Shown here: piece after piece, positions 39,986 to 49,700 of the stretch
Layout of the letters: every line of letters starts with the position of its first letter
Position numbering within the stretch: the stretch's first letter is position 1
From: Clostridia bacterium
GTDB taxonomy: Bacteria > Bacillota > Clostridia > Oscillospirales > QAMX01
Assembly (NCBI GenBank): GCA_017441705.1
Contig: JAFRWU010000065.1
Span: forward strand, 1 to 52,293
DNA: 52,293 nucleotides
Reading direction: 5' to 3'
Made by a program: the position numbers and the translations under genes
The notes under the pieces: model-generated
Told to the model about the DNA's origin: nothing
The model's input: the letters and a program-made list of their open reading frames with translations, nothing else
Databases searched by the model: none

Positions 39986-40999
39986 TCAGACCTCTTTTCC
40001 CGCGAGGTAGGCGTCGGAGAAGAGGGAGGCTTCGCGCGCGGCGGGCGTATCGAATTTCCGAAGCTCCTCCGGATGCTCGCCGAGATAGGTCACTTCCCGG
40101 AGGATCCCTTCCCGGACGCCGGTGAAATCCTCCCGGGCGAGGCCCGTGACCTCGCGGATGCGGGAGTTGTCGATCCTTCTGTCGAAAAGACGGTCGTAGG
40201 TGAGATAGAACCGGTCGGTCAGAGTCTTTCGGTACGCTTCGGTTTCCACCCAGACCGCGTCGATCCCCATGATCTCCCGGTAATACCCCGCCACCTCGTC
40301 CCAGGTGGGATTTTCGTCGGTGCCGAGGGTAAAGGTTTCACCCAGCGCCTTTTCGTTGCCCGCAAGGCCCGCGAACATTTTGCCGACGTTGCCCGCCCAG
40401 CCGACGCCCGCGGCAAGGTACCGGGCCTCCGCCGGCAGAAGCACCGGCTTTCCCTCCGCCTGCCGCCGGAGGAGCAGCGGCGCGCCGGTGCAGATCAGAT
40501 CCAGCCGGTAATGGGAAAAGGAGATCAGCGGACGCACGATGGTGAAATTCTTTTTCCCGGTGGAACGGAGATAGCGCTCGTTTTTGGTCTTCGGCACGGC
40601 GTAGGTCTCGTTTTCCAGGAAATCCCGGTCGGTCACGACGTCCAGAAGCAGGGGGGACGTCTCTCTCACCGGCGTCTCTTCGTTGGCATAGACCCGGTAG
40701 GAAGACAGGAAAATCAGCTGATCGGTGTTTTGAAGCAGGAGATCCGCCCTCTGCCGGTAGGCCGAGGGATCCGGGTAGTGGATGAAGTCGATCACCGTGT
40801 CGTAGCGGTTCTCGCCGAAAAGCTTCCGGAGAAGCCCGTCGTCGACACGGGAGGTGATATACCGGAGCGAGGGGGACAGGGAGACGCGCTTTTCCAGAAG
40901 GATCACGTCCACCGCCCATCCTTTTTTCAAAAGCTCCAGGGTCGCGTAGGAGCCGAGGGTCCCGCCCCCGGCGATCAGCAGCGCTCTTTTTCTGTTCAT
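39986..40999 (-). CDS. NAD-dependent epimerase/dehydratase (extended SDR)
   Basis: The 337-residue extended short-chain dehydrogenase has the nucleotide-binding loop LLIAGGGTLGSYATLELLKKG (GxxG...G form). The segment TVIDFIHYPDPSAYRQRAD replaces the usual DVVFH region. SSYRVYANEETPVRE provides the active-site serine area and YAVPKTKNE the YxxxK pair. The ATG at 40999 has GGAG upstream; the longer open frame to 41113 is not supported. Substrate unknown, most likely a nucleotide sugar or sugar-like compound. It is oriented with the YjbR-like and LarA genes but separated from them by 47 bp. Confidence 0.8.
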   Translation of the reverse strand: MNRKRALLIAGGGTLGSYATLELLKKGWAVDVILLEKRVSLSPSLRYITSRVDDGLLRKLFGENRYDTVIDFIHYPDPSAYRQRADLLLQNTDQLIFLSSYRVYANEETPVRETSPLLLDVVTDRDFLENETYAVPKTKNERYLRSTGKKNFTIVRPLISFSHYRLDLICTGAPLLLRRQAEGKPVLLPAEARYLAAGVGWAGNVGKMFAGLAGNEKALGETFTLGTDENPTWDEVAGYYREIMGIDAVWVETEAYRKTLTDRFYLTYDRLFDRRIDNSRIREVTGLAREDFTGVREGILREVTYLGEHPEELRKFDTPAAREASLFSDAYLAGKEV

Positions 41000-41046
41000 A
41001 CGGCGATTCTCCTTTTTACCCGGCCGGGGCCGGTATTTGATCCGCT

Positions 41047-41709
41047 TTATCGCTTTTTCCTGCCGGATACCAGACGGAAGCTTTCCGCGAGGATCCTTTC
41101 CGCCTTTTCCCAATCCAGCCCGTCGTCCAGAAGCACCGTCATCCAGTGCGTTTTATTCATATGATATGCGGGGAAGAAATGTCCGCCGTCCAGAAAGGAT
41201 TCTCTCTTCAGCGGATCCACCTTCAGATTCATCACGCGGACCGGCCCGCGTTTTTCTCCGTCCAGCTTTTCTCCGTCGACGGTCATGAGAAGCGCGTACC
41301 ATTTCCCGTTTCCCGCGCGCAGCGCGAGGCTCTCCCCTCCGTCGTCGAACGGCGCGTCGGGGACGGTTCCGAAAAGCCGCCGCGCGATCTCCAGGACCCT
41401 CTTTCCCGGATCCTCCTCCGGGAAGACCCGTTCGGCGATCCCGCGCGCCTCCCTCTCCGCCGCATCCCGCACGGCGGGCAGAAAGCTTCCCGCGGCGTTT
41501 CCCACGCGGAGAAGGTAGAATTCCTCACCGTCCTCCTCGAGCACGCGGATCCGGAGGGTCTTTCCGGTCAGAAGGATCTCCGCCTGCAGGCCGAATCCCG
41601 GCAGCGGCTTCCGGAGGACGTATGCCGACTCTTCTCTGCGAAACCCCTCGGCCTTCGCTCTTTCCGGGTCCAGAGCGCGCCCTCGGATCAGGCGGGAAAA
41701 ATCGATCAT
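41047..41709 (-). CDS. MmcQ/YjbR-family protein
   Basis: The 220-residue protein carries a C-terminal YjbR-like (double-wing/CyaY-like) domain: KWYALLMTVDGEKLDGEKRGPVRVMNLKVDP, then FFPAYHMNKTHWMTVLLDD, ending AERILAESFRLVSG. Residues 1-105 form an extra N-terminal part with a beta-rich segment (LQAEILLTGKTLRIRVLEED). The ATG overlaps the stop of the LarA gene by 4 bp (ATGA), so they are coupled. The family has no agreed biochemical role; DNA-binding has been proposed for YjbR. A link to nickel-pincer racemase function is conceivable only from position. Confidence 0.8.
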   Translation of the reverse strand: MIDFSRLIRGRALDPERAKAEGFRREESAYVLRKPLPGFGLQAEILLTGKTLRIRVLEEDGEEFYLLRVGNAAGSFLPAVRDAAEREARGIAERVFPEEDPGKRVLEIARRLFGTVPDAPFDDGGESLALRAGNGKWYALLMTVDGEKLDGEKRGPVRVMNLKVDPLKRESFLDGGHFFPAYHMNKTHWMTVLLDDGLDWEKAERILAESFRLVSGRKKR

Positions 41710-42992
41710 CTTTTCCCCTCCGTGCCGACGATCACCCCGACACCGTCGGGAATGGCCGTGATCGAGGGACGATCTTTTCCGAGAAGCGTTTTCGCCAGCG
41801 CCAGCGCCTCGGGAAGCGAATGCGCCGGGATCATGTGCATGGCCCGGACCTTTTCGTCCTCCACGCCGGAAACCAGAATCACCCGCGCCTTCCGGAGCAC
41901 GCGCAGAAGGATCTGCGTCTGCCACTGATCGGGCTCGGTCTCGGCCGGGGATCTGGCGAGGAAGCGCTCCATGAGTTTTTCCCCGTCGGGTTCTCCGGCG
42001 AGCTGGCGGAAGAAATGATCGCCGCCGATCCCGTCCTCCGCCCGGGCGAGCATGACGATCACGCCGCCCTCCTTCACCGCCGCCTCGGCCGCGGTCATCC
42101 CCTTGACCGCCTGATAGACGTTCTGATCCAGAGGATAACCTCCGTTGGTGGAGATCACCACCTCCGCCTCCGGCAGAGTCACGCCCGCCATGGCGGAAAG
42201 AAAGCGCGTCCCCTTTTCATGCGCCGCCCGCGGATCGCCCGCGGCGGCGAAGACCACCTCTTTTTTGTCGTTCAGCACCACGTTGACGATATAGGAAAGG
42301 CCCGCCATCTCCGCCGCCCGGAGCATGTCCCGATGAACGGGATTCCCAGCGAGATTGCCGGTGCGGGAAGCCGGATCGGCGATAAAGGCCGAGGAATGAT
42401 TGGAAAGCACCGTCGTTCTGCCCGCGATGCCGGGCAGAACGCTCTTCCGGCCTCCGGAGAAACCCGCGAAAAAATGAGGCTCGATAAACCCCTCCGCCGC
42501 GAGAAGGTCCGCTTCGGCTGCCAGGCGGTTGATCTCGCAGAGTCCGCCCGACGGGAGCATGCCCAGCGGCACGAGGTTTACCCTGTCGTCGCAGTCGTGG
42601 ATCACGATCCTTTCCCGCCTCACGATCTCCCCGCCGCATTTCGCGATCAGTTCTTCCAGCGTCGTTCCTCTGTGGCAGCCGGTGGCGCAAAGAAGCGTGA
42701 CCTCCGCCTCCGGCGCCCCTTCCCGGATCTCCCGCAGCATCGGAGGCAGGATCTGTTTCGACGGGACCGGGCGGGTGTGATCGCTGATCAGAACGACGAT
42801 CTTCTTTTTTCCGCGCGCAAGATCCGAAAGCCGCGGCGAGCCTTCGGGAGAGAGCATGGCTTTCCGGATCAGTTCCTCTCCGCTTTCCGCCGGGACGTAC
42901 CGTTTCAGGGGAGCTTCCGCGCAAGCCAGAAGGTTTTCCCCCGCGAAGTCGTGGAGGATCGTCTCTTTTCCGTAGGGAAACGCGATTTTCAT
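41706..42992 (-). CDS. larA: LarA-family nickel-pincer-dependent racemase (lactate racemase homologue)
   Basis: The 428-residue protein belongs to the LarA/DUF2088 family, which racemises lactate or other 2-hydroxyacids with a nickel-pincer nucleotide. Motifs include VLISDHTRPVP (catalytic His), LCATGCHRGTT, EPHFFAGFSGGRKSVLPGIAG (His and the cofactor-attaching Lys) and LSNHSS. All expected catalytic positions appear present. LarA relatives act on several hydroxyacids, so lactate is only the default. The cofactor genes larB, larC and larE are not in this window. It is preceded by a good promoter at 43035-43063 and coupled to the YjbR-like gene. Confidence 0.86.
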   Translation of the reverse strand: MKIAFPYGKETILHDFAGENLLACAEAPLKRYVPAESGEELIRKAMLSPEGSPRLSDLARGKKKIVVLISDHTRPVPSKQILPPMLREIREGAPEAEVTLLCATGCHRGTTLEELIAKCGGEIVRRERIVIHDCDDRVNLVPLGMLPSGGLCEINRLAAEADLLAAEGFIEPHFFAGFSGGRKSVLPGIAGRTTVLSNHSSAFIADPASRTGNLAGNPVHRDMLRAAEMAGLSYIVNVVLNDKKEVVFAAAGDPRAAHEKGTRFLSAMAGVTLPEAEVVISTNGGYPLDQNVYQAVKGMTAAEAAVKEGGVIVMLARAEDGIGGDHFFRQLAGEPDGEKLMERFLARSPAETEPDQWQTQILLRVLRKARVILVSGVEDEKVRAMHMIPAHSLPEALALAKTLLGKDRPSITAIPDGVGVIVGTEGKR

Positions 42993-43034
42993 GGCATGAT
43001 TCCTTTCGCCGCCGAAGTTTTTTTCTTTTTCTGC

Positions 43035-43063
43035 ATCATATCACATTCCGCCGCCGCTTGCAA
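43035..43063 (-). promoter_or_regulatory. Promoter of the larA-yjbR-like operon
   Basis: TTGCAA (43058-43063) is 17 bp from TATGAT (43035-43040) on the minus strand. Confidence 0.75.
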
Positions 43064-43087
43064 CCGTGCTTTGCCCTGCGGATCCCG

Positions 43088-43132
43088 ATGAAAAGGCCGT
43101 CCGGCGGTTCCTTCGCCGGACGGCCTTTTCGC
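43088..43132 (-). terminator. Terminator of the HTH-pseudokinase gene
   Basis: A perfect 16-bp stem (43091-43106 with 43114-43129, 7-base loop) is followed on the minus strand by TTTTC. It lies 19 bp beyond the stop codon at 43148. Confidence 0.8.
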
Positions 43133-43147
43133 TCGCCCCGTATCCCG

Positions 43148-44497
43148 TCATGCCAGGATCTCGCGGAATCCGATCTCGTCGGACGTCATCTGCGTTTCGA
43201 TATAGTCGAAAAGCCGGGGGATCCGTTCCGGATCGTCCAGCGTCCGGAAAAGCCCCTGATAATAATAATTCCGTCCGAAAAGCATCACCCGGTAAAGATA
43301 AGGCGCCGCCTCGATCTCCTCAGAGGTGAATTCATATTCCTCCCGGATGATCGAAAGATCTCTCCGGATCAGCGCCAGCGTCCTTTCCCTCTCCGCAGGG
43401 TCGAACACCTCCCGGTCGGCCGCGTCCTCCCCGCCCGAGACCCGCGCGGCAAGAATGACGTTCAGGAACATGCTGAGGCAGACGTCGCGTCCGCCGTCCT
43501 CAAACCCCCGGAACCCCAGAAGTCCGCCGTCCTCCTTCAGGTAGAAATCGCTTTTCCCCTCATACCCCTGAAAGAAGGAAGAGGGCAGCTTTTCCCAAAG
43601 GCTTTCGAGCTTTTCCCGGTTTTCCAGAAAGAGCGTCCGGATCTTTTCAAATCTCTCCCGGAGCATGGGAGAGAGCGTCTCTGCCTTCGGCTCCATGTCG
43701 CCGAAGAGGTATTCCACGATCCAGTCCCCGTACGCCTCGCACGCCGAAAAGCGGTCGAAGAGGATCGCGTAGCAGGGCTCCTTCGCCCGGAGGCGGAGTT
43801 TCCCGATCTTTCCGAGGTGCCGGAGCAGACCGTCGTACCAGACGGGCGTATCCCGCGCGCCGCACTCCCCGTCGCGGGACGCCGTCGGGAAGGGCAGCCA
43901 TTCCTCGGCGAAAACCAGACAGGGGTGTCCCTCGAATTCCACCCGGCGGGAGGTCTCCTCGTACCGGTTCGGAAGGATATGCGCTGAAGGATATCCGGCG
44001 TCCGCGTAGGCTTCGATCATCTTCGCTTCTTCGGCGACGCGCTCGGGCGTCGCGCAGAAGTATTCCTCGATCCGGAGAAGGATCTTCTTTTCGGGATAAT
44101 CCACCTCCAGATCCCGGATGAAATACGTCTCTCCCCACGAGCTCGTCTCATCCATTTCAAATACGGTCCTGAGACCGACGGGGTCGTTATCGGAATACAG
44201 AGAAAGGATCTCTTTCAGTTCCACAGCAGTTTCCTCCTTTTTTTCATACACGATCTTGCGGATCGTTTCGGGCGTGAGGAAATACCGCTCTCCGAGAGCT
44301 TCCGCCGTTTCTCCCGCGGCAAAGATCCGGCGGATCTCGCGGTTGCGCGCGCGGATCGCGCCGCGCGCGCCGGATATCTCGCCCCAGACCTTTCTTTTTC
44401 CCCCTGTGGGGACATAAAGAAGCTTCCCGGCGGCGTAGGCCATGACCGCCTTCAGAAGATCATCGGGCAGGATATCCCTTGCGTTTTCGTATTTCAT
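43148..44497 (-). CDS. CD3324-like HTH domain fused to an APH-type kinase fold lacking catalytic residues
   Basis: The 449-residue protein has two parts. Residues 1-85 match the clostridial CD3324-like HTH (MKYENARDILPDDLLKAVMAY, LYVPTGGKRKVWGE, RYFLTPETIRKIVYEKK). Residues about 95-449 resemble the aminoglycoside/choline phosphotransferase fold. Where active members have the Brenner motif (HGDxxxxN or FQxDxNxxN) this protein reads FFQGYEGKSD (308-317), and the metal-binding DF of IDF became GFRGFE (328-333). The catalytic Asp and Mg ligands are therefore gone, suggesting a ligand-binding pseudokinase controlling a DNA-binding domain. The ATG at 44497 has GGAGGTGA upstream; the frame remains open further upstream without support. 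Confidence 0.78.
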   Translation of the reverse strand: MKYENARDILPDDLLKAVMAYAAGKLLYVPTGGKRKVWGEISGARGAIRARNREIRRIFAAGETAEALGERYFLTPETIRKIVYEKKEETAVELKEILSLYSDNDPVGLRTVFEMDETSSWGETYFIRDLEVDYPEKKILLRIEEYFCATPERVAEEAKMIEAYADAGYPSAHILPNRYEETSRRVEFEGHPCLVFAEEWLPFPTASRDGECGARDTPVWYDGLLRHLGKIGKLRLRAKEPCYAILFDRFSACEAYGDWIVEYLFGDMEPKAETLSPMLRERFEKIRTLFLENREKLESLWEKLPSSFFQGYEGKSDFYLKEDGGLLGFRGFEDGGRDVCLSMFLNVILAARVSGGEDAADREVFDPAERERTLALIRRDLSIIREEYEFTSEEIEAAPYLYRVMLFGRNYYYQGLFRTLDDPERIPRLFDYIETQMTSDEIGFREILA

Positions 44498-44577
44498 CTT
44501 CTCACCTCCCGTCGGAGAAAACCATATCACCTTTTTCCGTCCTCTTCTATCCCCGAAACGGGTATAACCGTTTTTTC

Positions 44578-45786
44578 TTAACGGAGATACCTTTCCGGAT
44601 CGAACCGCGCGAGGCGGATATGCCGCCGCGCCACGGTATACGACAGTCCGGCCTTTCCGTCCGGGAAGAGATCTGTATACGGGTAGAAGCAGCTCGTCTT
44701 CATTTTCGCCGTCACAATCTCCCGGCTCCCGGCAAGATCGTCCGTATCGATCTTCACGATCCCGATATGCTCCCGGTCGATCGGAGCGTGGAAGAGATAC
44801 AGACCGCCCTTGTAGCGCAGGAAATCCCCTCTCGACTGGCAGTCGTCGATCTCCACCGGCCTTTCCCATTTCCCGGACCGCAGATCGAAGGCGGTGAGAA
44901 ACCCCGCGGGGTTGGTATCCTGCTGCCGGACGAAATAATAGACCCTGTCGCCGAAAACGAAGGTCGCGTTTTCCCATTTGGAATCGTTCGGGAAATCGGG
45001 TTGGGCGACATATTCCCAGGTTTCCAGATCCTCCGATCTGACGATGCAGTTGAAATCTCCGCTGTACGCGCCGGTATAGAAGATCTTCTTCCCGTTTTCC
45101 ATGCGGAAGGACAGCTTCTGCATGACGCCGATATCGGAATACATCTTCTTGCCCGGGATCCCGGCCGCCGCCAGCGCCGCGCGGATCCCCGACGCGCTGA
45201 AATCGTTGGTGATCTCCCCCGCGCGGAACCGGTTCACCCGCGTCTCCCCGAGCTTCTTTTCCGAAAGGGAAAAGGGACGGAAGAGCCGGTAATAATTTCC
45301 CTCCGCACGCGCCGTCCAGAGAAGCCAGAGCGTGTCCTCATCCTTCGGCATCAGGATCGTATCGTAGACCATGTCCACGCGCCTGCCGCCGAGCACGTCC
45401 CCCGCCGATCCCAGATCGAGCCAGGTCATCTTTCCCGGATCGGAAAGCGGGCAGAAGGCGAGCCGCGCGGTCTGGTTCAGCGGATCCTCCGCCGGCTCCT
45501 TCGTGTTGGCGTAATAGGACGCGTAGACCGTGCCGTCCTTCACGAAAAAGGTGGAGACATGGGCCATTTTGTCCCAGGCGTCGGCTCTTCCCGCGCGAAA
45601 GGCCTCCTCGCTCTTTTCAAAATCGGCCACGAAGCCCTCTTCGATCTCCCGCGCGAATTCCTCCCCGCGGGCAAGCGCCTCCGGATCGTGCCCGCACGAA
45701 ATGCGTGCGGCGGGATCCCGGATCGGCTCGCCCGGCGTGATGCGGAAATCCTTTTCGTCTCCCCGGTCTTTTCGGAACGTCGTCAT
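44578..45786 (-). CDS. Beta-propeller carbohydrate-related protein, function unknown
   Basis: The 402-residue protein resembles five- or six-bladed glycosidase propellers: THVSTFFVKDGTVYASYYAN-like blades, DMVYDTILMPKDEDTLWLLWTA, KIFYTGAYSGDFNCIVRSEDLETWEY (an Asp-box-like turn) and DDCQSRGDFLRYKGGLYLFHAP. No signal peptide is present. I cannot assign it to a glycoside hydrolase family by eye. It lies 40 bp downstream of the AraC regulator gene on the same strand. The ATG at 45786 is preceded by GGAAGG; the longer frame to 45822 is unsupported. Confidence 0.65.
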   Translation of the reverse strand: MTTFRKDRGDEKDFRITPGEPIRDPAARISCGHDPEALARGEEFAREIEEGFVADFEKSEEAFRAGRADAWDKMAHVSTFFVKDGTVYASYYANTKEPAEDPLNQTARLAFCPLSDPGKMTWLDLGSAGDVLGGRRVDMVYDTILMPKDEDTLWLLWTARAEGNYYRLFRPFSLSEKKLGETRVNRFRAGEITNDFSASGIRAALAAAGIPGKKMYSDIGVMQKLSFRMENGKKIFYTGAYSGDFNCIVRSEDLETWEYVAQPDFPNDSKWENATFVFGDRVYYFVRQQDTNPAGFLTAFDLRSGKWERPVEIDDCQSRGDFLRYKGGLYLFHAPIDREHIGIVKIDTDDLAGSREIVTAKMKTSCFYPYTDLFPDGKAGLSYTVARRHIRLARFDPERYLR

Positions 45787-45826
45787 GTGAAGCCTTCCTT
45801 TCCGTTTCTTTCCGCGCCGCACGGGA

Positions 45827-46639
45827 TCAGAATCCCAGGCGCCGGAATTTCAGGGGCGAAAGCCCCGTCTCTTTTCTGAAAAACGCGATGAAATTCGCGT
45901 CGCTTCCGAATCCCGTCCGGTAAGCCACCTCGGAAACCGGAGCCTGCGTTTCCAGAAGCATTTCCTTCGCCTTTTCCAGCCTGACGCCGAGCAGGTACTC
46001 ATAAGGCGAGAGACCGGAAGCCGCCCGGAATAGGCGGGAAAAATAGGAGGGAGAAAGGCTGACCGCTTTCGCCGCGTCCGCCACGCCCACCGGCTCCGCG
46101 TAATGCGCCCGGAAAAAGCGCTTCGCCTCTCCGATCCGGTCCGGCTTCCTTTCCTCCGGCAGAGCGGGACGGATCAGGAAGCACAAAAGGCGGTAGATCT
46201 CCTCCGAAAGAGAATACTCGTCTTCGGCGGTCCGGATCATCTCCAGGATCCTGAGAAGGCCTTCGGCGGCTTCCGGCGGACAGGAGAGCTTTTCTCCCTT
46301 TTCCCGTCTGAGCGTTTCAAAGGCGTGCCGGGCCGGTTCTCCGTCGAAATGGAGCCAGAGCGTGTGCGCGTTCGTTCTCGTCCCGTAGCGGTGCGGCTCG
46401 TAGCAGTCGATCAGGAGGAGTTCGCCGGCGCGGGCCGTTTCCTTTCCGGCACAGATCTCTCCTTCCGCAACGTAAAGGAGCAGAAAACTTGGATATCGGT
46501 CCCTCTGCACCTCATATTCCGGGCTGCAGAAAAATTCTCCCGCGCAAAGCGGACGAAACAATAAGCCGCCCGCATTCCGGAACGCGGGATAAAAATGCAC
46601 TCTCGACGGGTCTTTTAATCCCTTTTCATAAAACTGCAT
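45827..46639 (-). CDS. AraC-family transcriptional regulator
   Basis: The 270-residue regulator has an N-terminal cupin-like sensing domain (YPSFLLLYVAEGEICAGKE, ELLLIDCYEPHRYG, LWLHFDG) and a C-terminal double HTH (VGVADAAKAVSLSPSYFSRLFRA, VSEVAYRTGFGSDANFIAFFRKETGLSPLKFR). Such proteins usually bind a sugar and activate neighbouring genes. It is transcribed divergently from the DUF5107/TPR gene and ahead of the beta-propeller gene, which are its likely targets. The inverted repeat at 46665-46683 may be its site. Confidence 0.9.
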   Translation of the reverse strand: MQFYEKGLKDPSRVHFYPAFRNAGGLLFRPLCAGEFFCSPEYEVQRDRYPSFLLLYVAEGEICAGKETARAGELLLIDCYEPHRYGTRTNAHTLWLHFDGEPARHAFETLRREKGEKLSCPPEAAEGLLRILEMIRTAEDEYSLSEEIYRLLCFLIRPALPEERKPDRIGEAKRFFRAHYAEPVGVADAAKAVSLSPSYFSRLFRAASGLSPYEYLLGVRLEKAKEMLLETQAPVSEVAYRTGFGSDANFIAFFRKETGLSPLKFRRLGF

Positions 46640-46664
46640 CTCGTCACGGCAGGATTTCTATATT

Positions 46665-46683
46665 TTTTGATCGAAAATCAAAA
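46665..46683. promoter_or_regulatory. Inverted repeat between the AraC gene and the DUF5107 gene
   Basis: TTTTGAT (46665-46671) and ATCAAAA (46677-46683) form a perfect 7-bp inverted repeat around CGAAA. It ends directly at the weak -35 region of the plus-strand promoter whose -10 is a perfect TATAAT at 46705-46710. The position suits an activator or repressor site. Confidence 0.55.
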
Positions 46684-46743
46684 CAAATCCTCTGGAAGGC
46701 ATTTTATAATAGAATCAAATCCATGTCAAGAAGGAGTGTTTTC

Positions 46744-49700
46744 ATGAACGGTTTTTCCCCTGTCCGCGTCTGGGAGGCGAGCGTGACGATCCCCACCTAT
46801 GAGATCGCGCCGGCAGACAAGAATCCGCTTTTTCTGGAAAAGCGCGTCTACCAAGGCTCCAGCGGAAAGGTATATCCTCACCCCGTCGTCGACAAGATCG
46901 CCGACGAAAAGACTCTGAAAGCCTATCAGGCGGTCTGGCTGGAAAACGATTTTCTGAAAATCATGATCCTTCCCTGCCTGGGCGGCAGGGTACAGAGGGC
47001 TTTCGACAAGACCCGGAACTACGATTTCGTCTACTACAACCGCGTGATCAAGCCGGCTCTGGTGGGACTGGCCGGTCCCTGGATCTCGGGCGGCATCGAA
47101 TTCAACTGGCCGCAGCATCACCGTCCGTCGACCTTCGATCCGGTGAATTACACCTTCCGGGAAAACCCGGACGGCAGCGCCTCCGTCACGGTCAGCGAAT
47201 ACGAAAACATGTTCCACACCAAGGGCGAAACCGAGTTCACGCTTTACCCGGACAAGGCGTATCTGGAGCTTTCCAACCGTCTTTATAACCGCACGCCGGT
47301 GAACCAGACCTTCCTCTGGTGGGCGAATCCCGCCGTGGCGGTCAACGCGAGCTTCCACAGCGTGTTCCCGCCCGACGTCACCGCCGTCTGCGATCACGGC
47401 AAGCGGGACGTCTCCACCTTCCCCATCGCCACCGGCGTCTATTACAAGGTCGATTATTCCCGCGGCGTGGATATCTCGCGGTATGAAAACCTGCCGGTGC
47501 CCACCAGCTACATGGCCGCGAAGAGCGATTTCGATTTTGTGGGAGGATACGACGAAAGCGTCGGCGCGGGACTTCTTCATGTGGCGGATCATCACGTTTC
47601 CCCAGGCAAAAAGCAGTGGACCTGGGGCAACGGCGATTTCGGCAGGGCCTGGGACCGCAACCTCACCGATGAGGACGGCCCGTATTTCGAGCTGATGACC
47701 GGCTGCTTCACAGACAACCAGCCCGACTTCGGGTATATCGCCCCGTTCGAAACGAGGGAATTCAAGCAGTATTTCATGCCCTATCACGATCTCGGCACGG
47801 TGCACAACGCCGGGAAAGACCTTTCCCTGCGCCTGGACGTGACGGAAGAGGAGATCCGGGCGACCCTCTATTCCTCCGGCGTGAACGGAAAGGCGGAGGT
47901 CCGAATCAACGGCGAAACCGTGGCGGAATGCATCCTGCGGACCGCCGAAACCGCAAGCGCCGCGTTCCCCAACGACAAGCGTCTCTCTTTCGATCAGGTG
48001 AAGATCGAAATCGTGAAGGACGGCCGGGTCCTTCTCTCCTTCGACGGCAACGTCAAAAAGCAGGAGATCCCCTCTCCCGCCGAGGCCGCTCCGCTCCCCG
48101 AGGAATGCAGGACGGTCGAGGATCTCTATCTCTACGGCGTCCACGTGGAGCAGTATCGTCACGCCACCCGCCGTGCCGGGGATTATTTCCGGGAAGGGCT
48201 GCGCCGCGATCCCACCGATCTCCGCCTCAACAACGCCATGGGACTTCTGCTTTTCAAAAAAGGATTCGTCGCAGAAAGCGAAGGATATTTCCGCAAGGCG
48301 CTCCAGAAGGCGACCCGCTCCAACCCCAACCCCCTTTCGGGCGAGTATTCCCTGAACCTCGGCATTTCGCTTTTCTATCAGGGAAAGCTGAACGAAGCCT
48401 TCGACGCCTTTTACAAGGCCTGCTGGAACCAGGATTCCCAGGCGGCCGCCTTCTCTTTCATGGCGCAGATCAAGGCAAAAGAGGGCGAAAAAGACGCGGC
48501 GATCGCTTTTGCCGACGAGGCGCTGATCCGTAACGGCCGCAACTTCCAGGCGATGAATCTGAAGGCGTATCTCACCGGCGGGAAAAGCGAGGCCCTGCGA
48601 TACGACCCGCTGAACCTTGTCGCTCTGTTCCTCGCGGGAGAGGATATCCGGAAGCACCTGATCAATCCCAACGTAACGATCGATCTGGCGCTGGAGCTCT
48701 GTGCCATGGGCGCGCGGGACAAGGCGCTGGAGCTTCTGGCTCTGGATGAATCCGGTTTCCCGATGGTCGATTACCACAAGGCGTATCTCACGCACGACCG
48801 CGCCGATCTGGAAAAGGCGTTTTCGGCCTCTCCGCTCTATTGCTTCCCCAACCGGATCGAGGATATCCCGGTCCTGAAATACGCGATCAAAGCAAATCCC
48901 CGCGATTTCAAGGCTCCTTACTATCTCGGCTGCCTCTTCTACGACCGTGAGCGCCACGAAGACGCCGTTCAGTGTTTCCGCCTGTCGATCGGGCGCGGCG
49001 CCGATTTCCCGACGCCTTACCGGAACCTCGCGCTTCTCTCCTACAACGTGCTGAAAAACGCGGAGGAAGCCATGGCGCTGATGAAAAAGGCCTTCGCGAT
49101 GGATGAGACCGACGCGCGCATCCTCTACGAGCTGGATCTTCTCAAAAAACGCACCGGCGTCTCCCCCGCGGAAAGGCGGAAGGCGCTGGAGGAGCGGATG
49201 CCGCTGGTAGAGAGCCGCGACGATCTCTATCTGGAGTACATCACGCTGCTGAATCTGACCGGCGACTGCGAAGAAGCCCTGAGGCGGATCCTGTCCCACC
49301 GGTTCCACCCGTGGGAAGGCGGGGAAGGCAAGGCGCCGGAGCAGTATATCTTCTCCTGCCTCGCCCTCGGAAAAATCCGGGACGCCTTCGTCTATCCCGA
49401 AAATCTCGGCGAAGGGAAACTGTCCGGGGCACAGGAAAACCGGCAGAATTACCTGCTCGGTCTTTCCCTCGGCGATACGGAGGAGGCACGGGATGCTTTC
49501 CGGAAGGCTTCCACCGGCATCAGCGAGCCTGCCTCGGCCATGTACTACAACGATCAGCCGCCAGAGACCATCTTCTATCAGGGCATGGCCCTCCTGAAGC
49601 TCGGTGAGACCGAAGAAGCCGAAAAGCGCTTCCGGAAACTCGTTTCCTATGCGGATGATCACATCGGCGATCACGTCCGGATCGATTATTTCGCGGTGTC

